A stretch of 64,000 bases of DNA from Gynuella sp. (lineage in GTDB: Bacteria; Pseudomonadota; Gammaproteobacteria; Pseudomonadales; Natronospirillaceae): NCBI GenBank assembly GCA_028282465.1, contig JANQHX010000052.1:1-64000 (forward strand), given 5' to 3'. Position 1 is the first letter of the stretch. Each line of letters opens with the position of its first letter. The notes under the pieces are model-generated. The model did no database searches. It was not told the origin of the DNA and saw nothing but the letters and a program-made list of their open reading frames with translations. Of the stretch, positions 45,986 to 54,643 are shown in pieces. Made by a program: the position numbers and the translations under genes.

Positions 45986-46330
45986 ATGGCAAGAACACGA
46001 ACTACCTTTGATCCTTTCAACGCGGTCGCCGAGCCGAAACGGAGACAGTTGTTAGATGCTTTAGCGGGCAAGGAGTTGTCGGTAAATGAATTGGTTGATG
46101 CACTTAATTGGACTCAACCCATGGTTTCAAAGCACTTGTCAGTATTAAAAGAAGTCAACTTAGTCAGTGAAAGAAAAGAAGGTCGTTTTCGCGTTTACAG
46201 AGTTAACCCAAATCCTTTGAAAGAAATTCAAAATTGGGTAAACCAGTTTCAACAATACTGGTTAAATAACCTAGACAATCTTGATGACTACTTAACGGAA
46301 ATACAAAAAAACTCGGAGAAGAAAGGATGA
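45986..46330 (+). CDS. ArsR family transcriptional repressor
   Basis: 114 residues, a winged-helix ArsR protein: EPKRRQLLDALAGKELSVNELVDALNWTQPMVSKHLSVLKEVNLVSERKEGRFRVYRVNP is entirely typical. No metal-binding CxC motif is present in helix 3, so it is not an arsenic/metal sensor of the classical kind; it belongs to the group paired with AHSA1-type proteins. No Shine-Dalgarno precedes the ATG because the promoter reaches to within six bases of it. It overlaps the next gene by 4 bp. Confidence 0.92.
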   Translation: MARTRTTFDPFNAVAEPKRRQLLDALAGKELSVNELVDALNWTQPMVSKHLSVLKEVNLVSERKEGRFRVYRVNPNPLKEIQNWVNQFQQYWLNNLDNLDDYLTEIQKNSEKKG

Positions 46331-46839
46331 ACGAATCGGAGTTTGTCATAGCGCCTACAGTTCTCACCAGAGAATATAACGCGCCAATTCAACTAGTTTT
46401 TGATGCCTGGACAAAGGTAGAACATATTCAAAATTGGCAGTTCCCTTTTAAAGGTTTTAAATGCGAATTTCTGCAGTCAGACATTAAACCCGACGGGAAA
46501 ACACTTCATAAAATGATCGCGCCAAATGGTTTTGAAATGTGGTTACTGACTAAGTATGAAGAGATATCTGAGCCTACCCGCATCGTATTTCGTCAATACA
46601 ATTCTAATGAGCATGGCGACATTTTACCCCACCCTAAAGATCCCAATTGGCCGAGAGAAATGCGCACAACGATAGAGTTGGCACAAACTGAAACCAATAC
46701 AACTAGACTCACCTTATTTTGGCAGCCAATTGACGCGTCAGATAAGGAAGCAGAGGTATTTGAAGCCACTCGATCCGATCATGAAAACGGTTGGGGTAGT
46801 GGGCTAAATGAACTTCAAGACTACCTTTCAACACTTTAA
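46327..46839 (+). CDS. SRPBCC (AHSA1-like) domain protein
   Basis: 170 residues of START/Bet v1-like fold, AHSA1 subgroup: the entry strand VLTREYNAPIQLVFDAWTKVEHIQNW and the C-terminal helix NGWGSGLNELQDYL are typical. These proteins have a large hydrophobic cavity; they are often coded with an ArsR repressor and their ligands are mostly unknown. Its start overlaps the ArsR gene (ATGA) and it is followed after 14 bp by a YCII-like gene. Confidence 0.86.
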   Translation: MNESEFVIAPTVLTREYNAPIQLVFDAWTKVEHIQNWQFPFKGFKCEFLQSDIKPDGKTLHKMIAPNGFEMWLLTKYEEISEPTRIVFRQYNSNEHGDILPHPKDPNWPREMRTTIELAQTETNTTRLTLFWQPIDASDKEAEVFEATRSDHENGWGSGLNELQDYLSTL

Positions 46840-46853
46840 TTGAGGAGGAGCAA

Positions 46854-47165
46854 ATGACTAAATATGTAATTACTTATATTGGCGGCGACCAACCTTCCAC
46901 ACCAGAGGAAGGCCAAGCCCATTTTAAAAAATATCAAGAGTGGTTAGGGGCATTGGGGTCAGCAGCTATTAGTCCAATGAATCCATTCAAAGGCACCCAA
47001 ACAGTATCACCAGATGGAAGTGTCACCGAAGGCAGCTCTGTTAGTATGTCTGGGTACACAGTTGTAGAGGCGGGGTCTATGGATGCAGCACTTGAAATGG
47101 CTAAGTCTTGCCCCTTCCTAGAAATCAACGGATCACTAGAAGTTTCTGAACTGGTTGAAATGTAA
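46854..47165 (+). CDS. YCII-related domain protein
   Basis: 103-residue ferredoxin-like alpha/beta protein of the YCII/DGPF group. The pattern YVITYIGGD...HFKKYQEWLGALG...YTVVEAGSMDAALEMAKSCPFL is characteristic. A GAGGAGG-type ribosome site precedes ATG 46854. Third gene of the ArsR-AHSA1-YCII operon, a set seen together in many bacteria. Enzymatic role unknown. A hairpin follows. Confidence 0.85.
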   Translation: MTKYVITYIGGDQPSTPEEGQAHFKKYQEWLGALGSAAISPMNPFKGTQTVSPDGSVTEGSSVSMSGYTVVEAGSMDAALEMAKSCPFLEINGSLEVSELVEM

Positions 47166-47197
47166 TTAAATTATGTATGTGCGGGAGTGGAAATGTC

Positions 47198-47223
47198 GCT
47201 GTCCAATGGAAACGCTGGACAGC
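47198..47223. terminator. Hairpin between converging genes
   Basis: Perfect 8-bp stem GCTGTCCA/TGGACAGC with a ten-base loop, 33 bp after the YCII stop and 33 bp before the SDR stop. Only short T runs flank it. Confidence 0.6.
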
Positions 47224-47255
47224 TTCTTAGATATACCGGAGTAAAAGATTCACAG

Positions 47256-47972
47256 TTAAAATTCAATCAACGCCCCATCCCATGCGAAGAGCTTACCGGT
47301 ATCGTCTAAACTAAGTCTATCCATCACCTTGCTTAACTGCTGAGCACTGTACTCAGATGTAAATAGCTTTTCAGGCGGTACTCTTTTTTGAAAAGGCTTA
47401 GATAACCCGCTGTTCACTGTACCTGGATGTAAGCCAATAATAATACTGTTTTTATTTGACCGTCTGAGTTCAATACTCAAATTTTTGATAACCATATTTA
47501 ATGCTGCTTTAGATGCTCTGTAGGAGTACCATCCCCCCAGTCTATTATCTGAAATACTGCCCACTCTTGCAGAAAGAACAGAAAATACAGAGGGTTCAAG
47601 AGAGTTCAACATAGGTGCAAAATGCTTGGCAATGAGCGCTGGAGCAATTGTATTCACCTGCATACTGTAAATCATATTCTCCATATTCAGCTCCTTCAGT
47701 GATTTCTCTGGAGCTATCGTCCCATTATGCAAAAAGCCTGTCGCAACAAATATGCGATTGAACTTTATACCCTCTCGCATTAAAGCTTTTGCTTGAATGA
47801 TGGATAATTCGTCAAGTATATCGACCTGACTGCAGCTCAAGTTTGGATGTTCTAATGTTGGTGAGGTTCTAGATAACCCCCAAACAAAATACCCTTGATC
47901 AATCAGAAGCTTAGCCATGGCACCACCAATAGCCCCAGAAACACCCACTACTAACGCATTTTTCATGTACAT
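47256..47972 (-). CDS. Short-chain dehydrogenase/reductase (C-factor-like)
   Basis: 238 residues. The NAD(P)-binding start VVGVSGAIGGAMAKLL fits the GxxxGxG turn, the catalytic Tyr-Lys pair is in YSYRASKAAL (about 160-168), with a Ser about 15 residues before it (LSARVGS). The sequence ends LFAWDGALIEF, close to the C-terminus of CsgA/C-factor-like SDRs. Substrate unknown. It is divergent from the next dehydrogenase-like gene across 131 bp. Confidence 0.87.
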   Translation of the reverse strand: MYMKNALVVGVSGAIGGAMAKLLIDQGYFVWGLSRTSPTLEHPNLSCSQVDILDELSIIQAKALMREGIKFNRIFVATGFLHNGTIAPEKSLKELNMENMIYSMQVNTIAPALIAKHFAPMLNSLEPSVFSVLSARVGSISDNRLGGWYSYRASKAALNMVIKNLSIELRRSNKNSIIIGLHPGTVNSGLSKPFQKRVPPEKLFTSEYSAQQLSKVMDRLSLDDTGKLFAWDGALIEF

Positions 47973-48103
47973 GCCTTTCGGAAATCGTTAACAATAATGA
48001 GTTGTACGAACCAAGTGGTAGACAGGCCCAAATTAGTAAAAATTATTGAACTACTATGCCTATTGACTCAGACTTTCTGGAATAACACTCAAAGGCTGGT
48101 TTT

Positions 48104-49516
48104 ATGAAAATAGGCGTCATTGGCGCAACAGGGTATGTGGGTAAAAAACTCATACCCTTGCTTCTAGAAGATGGTCAATATGTGCGGGGTATTTGCAGAT
48201 CGCCCGAAAAGCTATCCATTGATCACCCCAATTTTGAAGTAGCCTCAGCAGATCTAATGGATTTGAAATCTCTATGCTTGAGCCTCTCTGGTTTAGACAA
48301 AGTCTACTTGCTGGCTCACGGCATGAATGAGGGTAACGGGCTATTAGAAAGGGAAACGCTCTGCGCAAAAAATATCAGAACGGCACTGATAGAAAACAAC
48401 ATTCAAACATTAATCTATTTAGGTGCTTTGCTACCGGAAACAGAATTATCTGAACATATGCAAGCCCGTCAGGCCACCAGTCAGATTCTTAAATCTCAGC
48501 AAAAAACAACAGTTATTGAGTTAAGAGCGGGTATTATCATTGGTTCTGGGTCTATAGCTTTTGAAGTAATGCGTGACCTAGTGTACCACCTACCCGTTTT
48601 AGTAATGCCTCCTTGGGTGAAGTCCACGTCTCCACCTATCTCTGAAAAAAATGCCCTGTACTGGCTTTCAAAGATCTCATCTGTCGAGCTTAAAGAGCAT
48701 CAAACTTTTGACATCGCAGGGCCAGAACAGATTAGTTACGGAAATCAAATTCAGCGCTTCGCAAAATCCATCGGTAAAACTAGATGGCTAGTACCCATCA
48801 ACTATTTGCCATTAAAGATTTCCACTTGGTGGCTTTGGTTAATTACATCTGCCCCCACCAATACGGCAAAATCTCTCGTCATGGGCTTAAAACATGACCT
48901 ACCAGGTAACGCTAGTGCTATACAAAAACTTCTGCCACAACAACTATTATCTTTCGAGGAGTCAATTCATTCCGTTATCGAACAAGAGCAATGCACAGAT
49001 AGCCAATCTCATCGAAAGGATCACCCAGCAATCGGCTTTTTCTGTAAAGAATATTCATGTAGCCATGAAGTAGCTGCATCATCAAAAAAGATTTGGCTGA
49101 CATTACAAAATCATCTGGGAGGTAAAAGCGGCTATTTTTCTCATTCTTGGCTTTGGAAAACACGAGCAATTATGGACAAGATGGTCGGCGGGCCTGGATT
49201 GTCTAGCCCCAAACCCAGAAGTAATTATTTTATTCAAGGTGAATTTGTAGATAGCTGGTCTATAGAAAAAGTGAAACAGAATGAGTTATTGACCTTGGGT
49301 TTTAATATGAAAGCACCTGGGCTAGGGTTTCTCAGTGTCTCACTGGAATCAATCAGTGAAGAACATACAAAAGTGTCTTTAAAAGCCGAATGGTACCCAG
49401 AGGGTTGGAAAGGACTAATTTATTGGTGGGCAGTCATGCCTCTTCACTCTATTGTATTCAATGGATTTTTGAAGGGTGTTGAGAACAAAACACTTCATGA
49501 TTCGAAATCATCGTAA
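48104..49516 (+). CDS. NAD(P)H-binding atypical SDR fused to a DUF2867 domain
   Basis: 470 residues. The N-terminal ~290 are an atypical SDR (GVIGATGYVGKKLIPLLLEDG, GxxGxxG motif) without a clear catalytic Tyr-Lys, similar to NmrA-like redox sensors. The C-terminal part (about 320-465) fits DUF2867, a SRPBCC-like lipid-binding fold (WLTLQNHLGGKSGYFSHSW and GWKGLIYWWAVMPLHSIVFNG). This fusion is known in other bacteria but has no assigned function. It overlaps the open frame of the following GNAT gene; with the start chosen there, an 10-bp gap remains. Confidence 0.82.
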   Translation: MKIGVIGATGYVGKKLIPLLLEDGQYVRGICRSPEKLSIDHPNFEVASADLMDLKSLCLSLSGLDKVYLLAHGMNEGNGLLERETLCAKNIRTALIENNIQTLIYLGALLPETELSEHMQARQATSQILKSQQKTTVIELRAGIIIGSGSIAFEVMRDLVYHLPVLVMPPWVKSTSPPISEKNALYWLSKISSVELKEHQTFDIAGPEQISYGNQIQRFAKSIGKTRWLVPINYLPLKISTWWLWLITSAPTNTAKSLVMGLKHDLPGNASAIQKLLPQQLLSFEESIHSVIEQEQCTDSQSHRKDHPAIGFFCKEYSCSHEVAASSKKIWLTLQNHLGGKSGYFSHSWLWKTRAIMDKMVGGPGLSSPKPRSNYFIQGEFVDSWSIEKVKQNELLTLGFNMKAPGLGFLSVSLESISEEHTKVSLKAEWYPEGWKGLIYWWAVMPLHSIVFNGFLKGVENKTLHDSKSS

Positions 49517-49526
49517 GAGTTATCAG

Positions 49527-50012
49527 ATGAATATTGAATTCGCTAACAAATCAGACATAGAAAAAATATTGCCAATCTTTCGCGAACTGGAGGAATATTA
49601 CTTTGGTGATGCAGCGGCTAGACTCGATGAAATACGCGAATACTTTCAGAACAAAGTTTTCTCAGAAATTTCGGGGGTTAAGGTACTGGTCGCTAAAAAT
49701 GAATCACAGGATGTAGTGGGTTTTGCTACTATAGCTGTGTTGTATCCTGCCCCAAAGCTTTCAGGGCAAGTCTATATGAAAGACCTATTTACGTCCTCAT
49801 CATCGAGAGGCCAGGGTGTTGGGCAACAGCTTATGAAATTCATTGCTAAATATGCAGTCGATAACGACTGTAATCGTCTCGACTGGACAGCAGAAAGCTC
49901 TAACCCCAGTGCTGAAAATTTTTATACCCGTATAGGAGCGCAGCAAATAAGCGAGAAGCAATATTTTAGATTTGAAGGTTCAAAGTTAAAGCAATTTGCC
50001 AGCAGTAAATAA
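49527..50012 (+). CDS. GNAT family N-acetyltransferase
   Basis: The frame is open from 49476 but a start there would overlap the previous gene by 41 bp. The ATG at 49527 begins MNIEFANKSDIEKILPIF, the normal N-terminus of this group, with AAGAG upstream, giving 161 residues. The acetyl-CoA loop is SSSRGQGVGQQLM, and FYTRIGAQ is the C-terminal turn. Substrate unknown; the layout is like that of polyamine/aminoglycoside-type GNATs. Probably co-transcribed with the SDR-DUF2867 gene. Confidence 0.84.
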   Translation: MNIEFANKSDIEKILPIFRELEEYYFGDAAARLDEIREYFQNKVFSEISGVKVLVAKNESQDVVGFATIAVLYPAPKLSGQVYMKDLFTSSSSRGQGVGQQLMKFIAKYAVDNDCNRLDWTAESSNPSAENFYTRIGAQQISEKQYFRFEGSKLKQFASSK

Positions 50013-50091
50013 GATAAGTGTAACATTCGACCAAGTCGTCATAGGTATTGAACTGATAATCTGGAAAGTTAAAATGCTTGATTATAATAAT

Positions 50092-50108
50092 ATTAATGTT
50101 TTCTTAAT
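50092..50108. promoter_or_regulatory. PmrA/QseB-type direct repeat upstream of the response regulator gene
   Basis: ATTAAT-N5-CTTAAT, two half-sites at 11-bp spacing, 52 bp before the TTG start. It fits the (C/T)TTAA(T/G)-N5 repeat bound by PmrA/QseB-class regulators except for the first base. It suggests autoregulation by the downstream regulator. Confidence 0.6.
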
Positions 50109-50159
50109 ACCGTATGAGCTAAGGTTAGTTATAGCTATTTTGATATCCAGTGGGTAATT

Positions 50160-50828
50160 TTGAAAGTACTAATAGTAGAAGATGATAGCGACTTAGCTCT
50201 GGCTGTTTCTGAATACTTAGAGCTGCACAATATTGAGTGCGACTTCGCATATAACGGTTCAACAGGTATTGAGCTTGCCAAAACTCAAACCTATGACTGT
50301 ATGATACTGGATAACATGTTACCAAAGGTCAGCGGAGTAGGCGTATGCAAGTCTCTGCGGGAGCAGGGAGTAAACATACCCATTCTTATGTTGACTGCAT
50401 GCGACACTCAGGCAGACCAACTGGCCGGGTTTGATGCAGGCTTGGATGACTTTGTTACCAAACCCTGCCCTATGCCCATTTTATTAGCTCGGCTCCAAGC
50501 GCTTTATCGTCGCCAAAACCCTAAACAAGACAACATTCAAGTCGGTGACTTACATATTACCCCAAATGAACATAAGGCAAGCCGAGCAGGACAACATCTC
50601 AAGCTACCACCTACCTGTTGGAAAATTCTGTTGATTCTAGCTCGCCAATCACCGAAGGTGGTATCAAAGCCAGAACTTATTGAAAAAGTCTGGCCGGGTG
50701 AAGAAGTGGATGAAGGAACATTAAACGTGCACTTACATCAACTGCGAAAGGTCGTAGATAAACCTTTTGACACTCAACTAATCCGCACTCATGTGGGTGT
50801 AGGCTTGTCATTATCAGAGCAATCTTAA
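50160..50828 (+). CDS. OmpR family response regulator (PmrA/QseB-like)
   Basis: 222 residues: receiver domain (1-120) with phospho-acceptor Asp51 (MILDNMLP) and Lys in FVTKPCP, then a winged-helix DNA-binding domain (about 128-220) with VWPGEEVDEGTLNVHLHQLRK. Start is a TTG at 50160; no ATG gives the full receiver strand. It lacks a strong Shine-Dalgarno. It is followed by its kinase after one base. Repeats of YTTAAK type upstream and before the next operon match the known targets of this subfamily. Confidence 0.9.
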   Translation: MKVLIVEDDSDLALAVSEYLELHNIECDFAYNGSTGIELAKTQTYDCMILDNMLPKVSGVGVCKSLREQGVNIPILMLTACDTQADQLAGFDAGLDDFVTKPCPMPILLARLQALYRRQNPKQDNIQVGDLHITPNEHKASRAGQHLKLPPTCWKILLILARQSPKVVSKPELIEKVWPGEEVDEGTLNVHLHQLRKVVDKPFDTQLIRTHVGVGLSLSEQS

Positions 50829-50829
50829 A

Positions 50830-52101
50830 ATGTCTAAAACTGCAGACAACAAGGCAGTTCGTAGTTTAGCGGCTCAATCCCGAAGACAGTTGGTTTTTTT
50901 AGGCCTTGTAATATTCATTGGCCTGGTCACTTTAGTTGCTGGGTTTAGCTTTTATCAAATAGACCAAGCAATGGACAACTACTTGCGACTCGAAGCTTCA
51001 AAGCTTGAGTTAGAAGTTCAAGCAGATCCTTATTCTCAAATAAATCGCTCCCCAGACCTTAACGTATTTAATACTTGGGAAGATATTCCAAATGAATTTC
51101 GAAAGCTCTTTTTAAAACAGGAAGCCCTGTCTGGAGTTGTTCTAGAAGCCGAAAGAATGAACAGTCGAAATGAAAAGGAATATGTGTATTTGATGTTTTC
51201 TAACACATTAAATTTAGGTGGGCTTTATATTCTTGATATTGAAGCAGCCAGTACTATTGATGCCCTGTTAAAAACCATTGTTGAGCAGACGGTGGTTGAA
51301 GCAAGCCTAGTAATTGGCGGATTCATTATAATATTTTTCTTGATCATCGCATGGATATTTCGACATGCCATTCGCCCGTTGAATTTATTGGTCGATTGGT
51401 CAAAGAGTCTTAAGCAACACCCTAATCAAGAACTCTCTGTCAATTTTTCTATTCAAGAGTTGAATGATATTGCAGAGCACCTTCTTGATAGCCTTACGCA
51501 AATTAGAGAGTTTAATGAGAGGGAGCAACAGTTTTTAAAACATGCCAGTCACGAATTAAGAACACCATTGGCAATTATACAAGCCTCAATAGATACTCTT
51601 CAGGTTCGCACACCTACTACCCACCCTAGTCATTCGGCGGTACAAAGGGCAAGCCGGGCAAGTAGCAATATGATTTTGTTAACTGAAGCCTTATTGTGGC
51701 TTTCCAGGCAGTCTACTGATGAAGTGCAACTTAACTATTTGTATCCTGGCAACATATGTCGGGAATTAATTGAAGACATGCGGTATTTAATTGAGGGCAG
51801 ATCCATCACAATAGAGCTAGCGGACCATTCTAAGGAGATAGCCATTCAAAAAGATTTGTTTCGAATTGTATCAGCCAATTTAATTCGGAACGCATTTCAA
51901 CACAGCGCATCAGGGGTAATAGTAATTAATGTCGAAGAAAATGAACTTGTTATTAAAAACCCTATTGATGACGATACCCTGCCTTCAGAACCTAGCTTTG
52001 GCCTAGGTTTACAACTAGTCGAACGAATTGCGAAAAAACTTAATTGGGACTTTGAATTTCAAGTCATACAAAACCAGGCTCGTGTTCGTTTATCCTGGTA
52101 G
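50830..52101 (+). CDS. Sensor histidine kinase, partner of the OmpR-type regulator
   Basis: 423 residues: two membrane helices (about 21-43 and 157-178) around a short periplasmic loop (about 110 residues), a HAMP-like stretch (about 180-230), H-box with His241 (ASHELRTPLA), and a HATPase domain. The N box (NLIRNAFQH) and G2 box (FGLGLQLV) are intact, but the G1 region reads KNPIDDD rather than DxGxG, a degeneracy also seen in some QseC/PmrB-like kinases. The periplasmic part gives no ligand clue. It is coupled to the regulator gene. Confidence 0.9.
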   Translation: MSKTADNKAVRSLAAQSRRQLVFLGLVIFIGLVTLVAGFSFYQIDQAMDNYLRLEASKLELEVQADPYSQINRSPDLNVFNTWEDIPNEFRKLFLKQEALSGVVLEAERMNSRNEKEYVYLMFSNTLNLGGLYILDIEAASTIDALLKTIVEQTVVEASLVIGGFIIIFFLIIAWIFRHAIRPLNLLVDWSKSLKQHPNQELSVNFSIQELNDIAEHLLDSLTQIREFNEREQQFLKHASHELRTPLAIIQASIDTLQVRTPTTHPSHSAVQRASRASSNMILLTEALLWLSRQSTDEVQLNYLYPGNICRELIEDMRYLIEGRSITIELADHSKEIAIQKDLFRIVSANLIRNAFQHSASGVIVINVEENELVIKNPIDDDTLPSEPSFGLGLQLVERIAKKLNWDFEFQVIQNQARVRLSW

Positions 52102-52119
52102 CCCGTAATCCTATTAATG

Positions 52120-52147
52120 CTTAAGAGTCCCTTAAGGCTTTCTTAAT
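52120..52147. promoter_or_regulatory. Triple YTTAAK repeat (PmrA/QseB-type box) before the DUF2141 operon
   Basis: CTTAAG at 52120, CTTAAG at 52131 and CTTAAT at 52142, spaced exactly 11 bp start to start. Each pair fits (C/T)TTAA(T/G)-N5-(C/T)TTAA(T/G). GATAAT at 52159-52164 can serve as the -10, placing the last repeat over the -35 area, typical of an activator of this class. It lies right after the kinase gene. Confidence 0.75.
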
Positions 52148-52199
52148 ACCGTCTAATTGATAATGCCCCCCATATTAATTCGTTATTCCAGGGAACATT

Positions 52200-52646
52200 A
52201 TGCGGCATTATCTAACTACCATTACAACATCTCTTATTTGTTTTACCTTGGGTTCTCAAACCTTGGCGGGCGATTTAGTCATCCAAGTCGAGGGTTTGAC
52301 ACAACTCTCTGGAAAAGTCGTTATTACTCTTTGCGGTAGTCCCAAGTGTTTTGATGACACAGACAACAAACCCGGTTCATATTACGCAATGTCTGCTCAA
52401 ACTATCGAGAACGACCACCCTAGCTTCACATTTACAAATATCACTGAGGGCGATTATGCCGCGTTTGTGTTTCACGACATGAACAATAACGATGATTTTG
52501 ATGTCAGCTTATTTGGAAAACCAAAAGAGCCTTATGGCTATTCGAACAAGAAGTTCAGTGGCGAGAATGCTCGTTTCAATACCGCCAAGTTTAGCGTACC
52601 TGATACTGGTAAGGTTACTCATCGAATCGAACTTGCAATTGAATAA
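52200..52646 (+). CDS. DUF2141 family secreted protein
   Basis: 148 residues with a signal peptide (about 1-23, SQTLA-GDL) and one beta-sandwich-like domain with GDYAAFVFHDMNNNDDFDVSLFGKPKEPYGYS, the core of DUF2141. The NNNDDFD acidic loop is likely to bind calcium. Function unknown; relatives lie beside envelope and efflux genes. First gene of the operon that follows the triple YTTAAK box. Confidence 0.87.
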   Translation: MRHYLTTITTSLICFTLGSQTLAGDLVIQVEGLTQLSGKVVITLCGSPKCFDDTDNKPGSYYAMSAQTIENDHPSFTFTNITEGDYAAFVFHDMNNNDDFDVSLFGKPKEPYGYSNKKFSGENARFNTAKFSVPDTGKVTHRIELAIE

Positions 52647-52662
52647 TTAAGGCATAATACGA

Positions 52663-53442
52663 ATGAAAAAATTCCCATCGTTTTATTGGCTGCTTCTGGC
52701 TCTATCACCATTTTCTGCAGCAGCAGATCAGGAGCCGAATGTAAATCTAAACAACACGTCAGATAGAAGCTATTCATTGATCATCGGCTTGATTGCCATT
52801 GAAGCAACATCAGAATTTAAAGAAGGAGAGCAGGCCGAAAACCTAGCTCCCATCATCAACTGGCATTGGAAAAACTGGTTCTTAACTGAGTATAGATTTG
52901 GGTCTTACCTCGCAGGTAATGACAGCTTGTATTTATCTAGCTCAATTGGTGCGGCCAGTTTTGGTTCAAGCAGTAGAGGAAATAGTCCAGCATTGGATGA
53001 TATGAAAAAACTGGAAGATCCCCTCACGTTCGGTATCGCGTTAGACATGAACGGCTTGTGGGGCGCCATCGAATTATCTATTGAACAAGATATCAACCAA
53101 GGTCATAACGGAAACATAATTAGTCTAGCTTACCAGTATGATTGGCAGTTAGCGGATTGGGAATTGGAGCCCTTTATCAATTTTCTCTATCTGTCAGACT
53201 CATTGGTTAATGAGTATTACGGCGTCTCGGACACAGAGATTTCTGAAAACCGCCCTGCCTTTAAGACGCAAAGTGCTCAAGTCATGGAAGCTGGCTTAAG
53301 TATTACCTATTCACCCATCCATTCGCATCTGTTGGTTTTCTCCTTAGGCCACCAGCAACTGTCAAATAACATCACTGATAGTCCAATCGTTGATCAAAGC
53401 ACCACTAAAAGTTTAGGAGTTGGATATCTGTATGAATTTTAA
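52663..53442 (+). CDS. MipA/OmpV family outer-membrane protein
   Basis: 259 residues with signal peptide (about 1-21) and a pattern of alternating beta strands ending in GYLYEF, an aromatic C-terminal residue as in outer-membrane barrels. SDSLVNEYYGVSDTEISENRPAF is the typical MipA/OmpV loop. MipA binds murein enzymes in E. coli; many members are simply linked to envelope stress or efflux. It overlaps the adaptor gene by 11 bp (ATG 53432). Confidence 0.85.
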   Translation: MKKFPSFYWLLLALSPFSAAADQEPNVNLNNTSDRSYSLIIGLIAIEATSEFKEGEQAENLAPIINWHWKNWFLTEYRFGSYLAGNDSLYLSSSIGAASFGSSSRGNSPALDDMKKLEDPLTFGIALDMNGLWGAIELSIEQDINQGHNGNIISLAYQYDWQLADWELEPFINFLYLSDSLVNEYYGVSDTEISENRPAFKTQSAQVMEAGLSITYSPIHSHLLVFSLGHQQLSNNITDSPIVDQSTTKSLGVGYLYEF

Positions 53443-54643
53443 GAACGTTTTAAATATTCCTTATCGACTGCTGAAAAAAACTCTTTCAGTACTCGCGAGC
53501 GGAAGATCAATAATGCTTATATTCGCCTGTGTTGGTTTTTTCACAGTGTTGATAATTCTAGAAGATATGGAAGATACCATCGATATTGATAAAAACAGTA
53601 AAGTCATATCACTACCTCTGGTGAGCGCCATTAACATACCTATTGAGCCAACAAACATAAAAGTCACTGCGTTTGCAGAGGTAAGGCCAAAGTGGCAGGT
53701 TGAACTGAAAACTGAGGTGGGTGGCACAGTCAAATCAATAACAAGTGGCGTAGCAACCGGTGCTAGAGTCGTAAAAGGTCAAACCCTATTTAAAATCGAC
53801 GACACCCAATACCTTGCAGATGTGGCTGATGCTAACCATGCTTTGCGTCAAAGCGAATTAGATCTAAAGCGTGCGCAATATGAATCCAGTGTTGCTAAAC
53901 ATCAATTTAGCAGCACGGGTCGAAAGCCACCAAATGACTTGTCAATTCATTTACCTCAAATTGAAATCGCAAAAGCAGCAGTGTCCGCGGCGCAAGCGCG
54001 TTTAGCTGTTACCCAACGACAATTAAATCTTACCACTATTAAAGCCCCTTTCACCGGTTACTTATCTGAAAGACTTATTAGCCCAGGACAGATCATTATG
54101 GCTGGCGAACCGTTAGGTCGACTAGTGGGTGATGACACTTACGAATTGACAGTCAGCCTAAACAAGAAACAATGGCAACAGCTGTCACATCCGTTAGCTG
54201 GTCAAACCGTAGAACTGTTTGATGAACTAAACCAGAAAGTTGGTGAAGCCACAATTCAACAGGCCGGTGGTTACCTCGACACAAACACTCGACATTACCT
54301 TGTGCAATTATCGACGAATGGAAATCATGCTAGTGTTTTGGGTGGCGATTTACTCACTGCCGTATTCACAGGTCGTAGAATCGACAATGCGTTGAGAATT
54401 CCAGCGTCTGCACTAACAGCTGAAGGTAATATTTGGGCAATAGAAGACCAACGCCTACAACGTATAAATATTGAAGTACTTTCCCGTGAAGACGGAATGT
54501 TAACGACATATGCTCCTGAAACTCATGCATCACATCTCCAAATAGTTGAATTACCGCTTTCATCTTATCTACCTGGTCAAGGGGTTCAGCCTCAGCTAGT
54601 CGAAGATGATGTCAATAACCAAATTGCGGCAGGAGATTTGTAA
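53432..54643 (+). CDS. RND efflux periplasmic adaptor (membrane fusion protein)
   Basis: About 403 residues. Start is taken at ATG 53432 (MNFKNVLN), with AGGAG at 53415-53419; a TTG at 53420 is too close to that site. One membrane helix (about 24-44) anchors the protein. The lipoyl halves (VELKTEVGGTVKSI and TTIKAPFTGYLSERLISPGQ) flank a helical hairpin (about 120-190). Beta-barrel domains follow. It should join the RND pump to an outer-membrane channel. Its stop overlaps the start of the pump gene by one base. Confidence 0.92.
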   Translation: MNFKNVLNIPYRLLKKTLSVLASGRSIMLIFACVGFFTVLIILEDMEDTIDIDKNSKVISLPLVSAINIPIEPTNIKVTAFAEVRPKWQVELKTEVGGTVKSITSGVATGARVVKGQTLFKIDDTQYLADVADANHALRQSELDLKRAQYESSVAKHQFSSTGRKPPNDLSIHLPQIEIAKAAVSAAQARLAVTQRQLNLTTIKAPFTGYLSERLISPGQIIMAGEPLGRLVGDDTYELTVSLNKKQWQQLSHPLAGQTVELFDELNQKVGEATIQQAGGYLDTNTRHYLVQLSTNGNHASVLGGDLLTAVFTGRRIDNALRIPASALTAEGNIWAIEDQRLQRINIEVLSREDGMLTTYAPETHASHLQIVELPLSSYLPGQGVQPQLVEDDVNNQIAAGDL

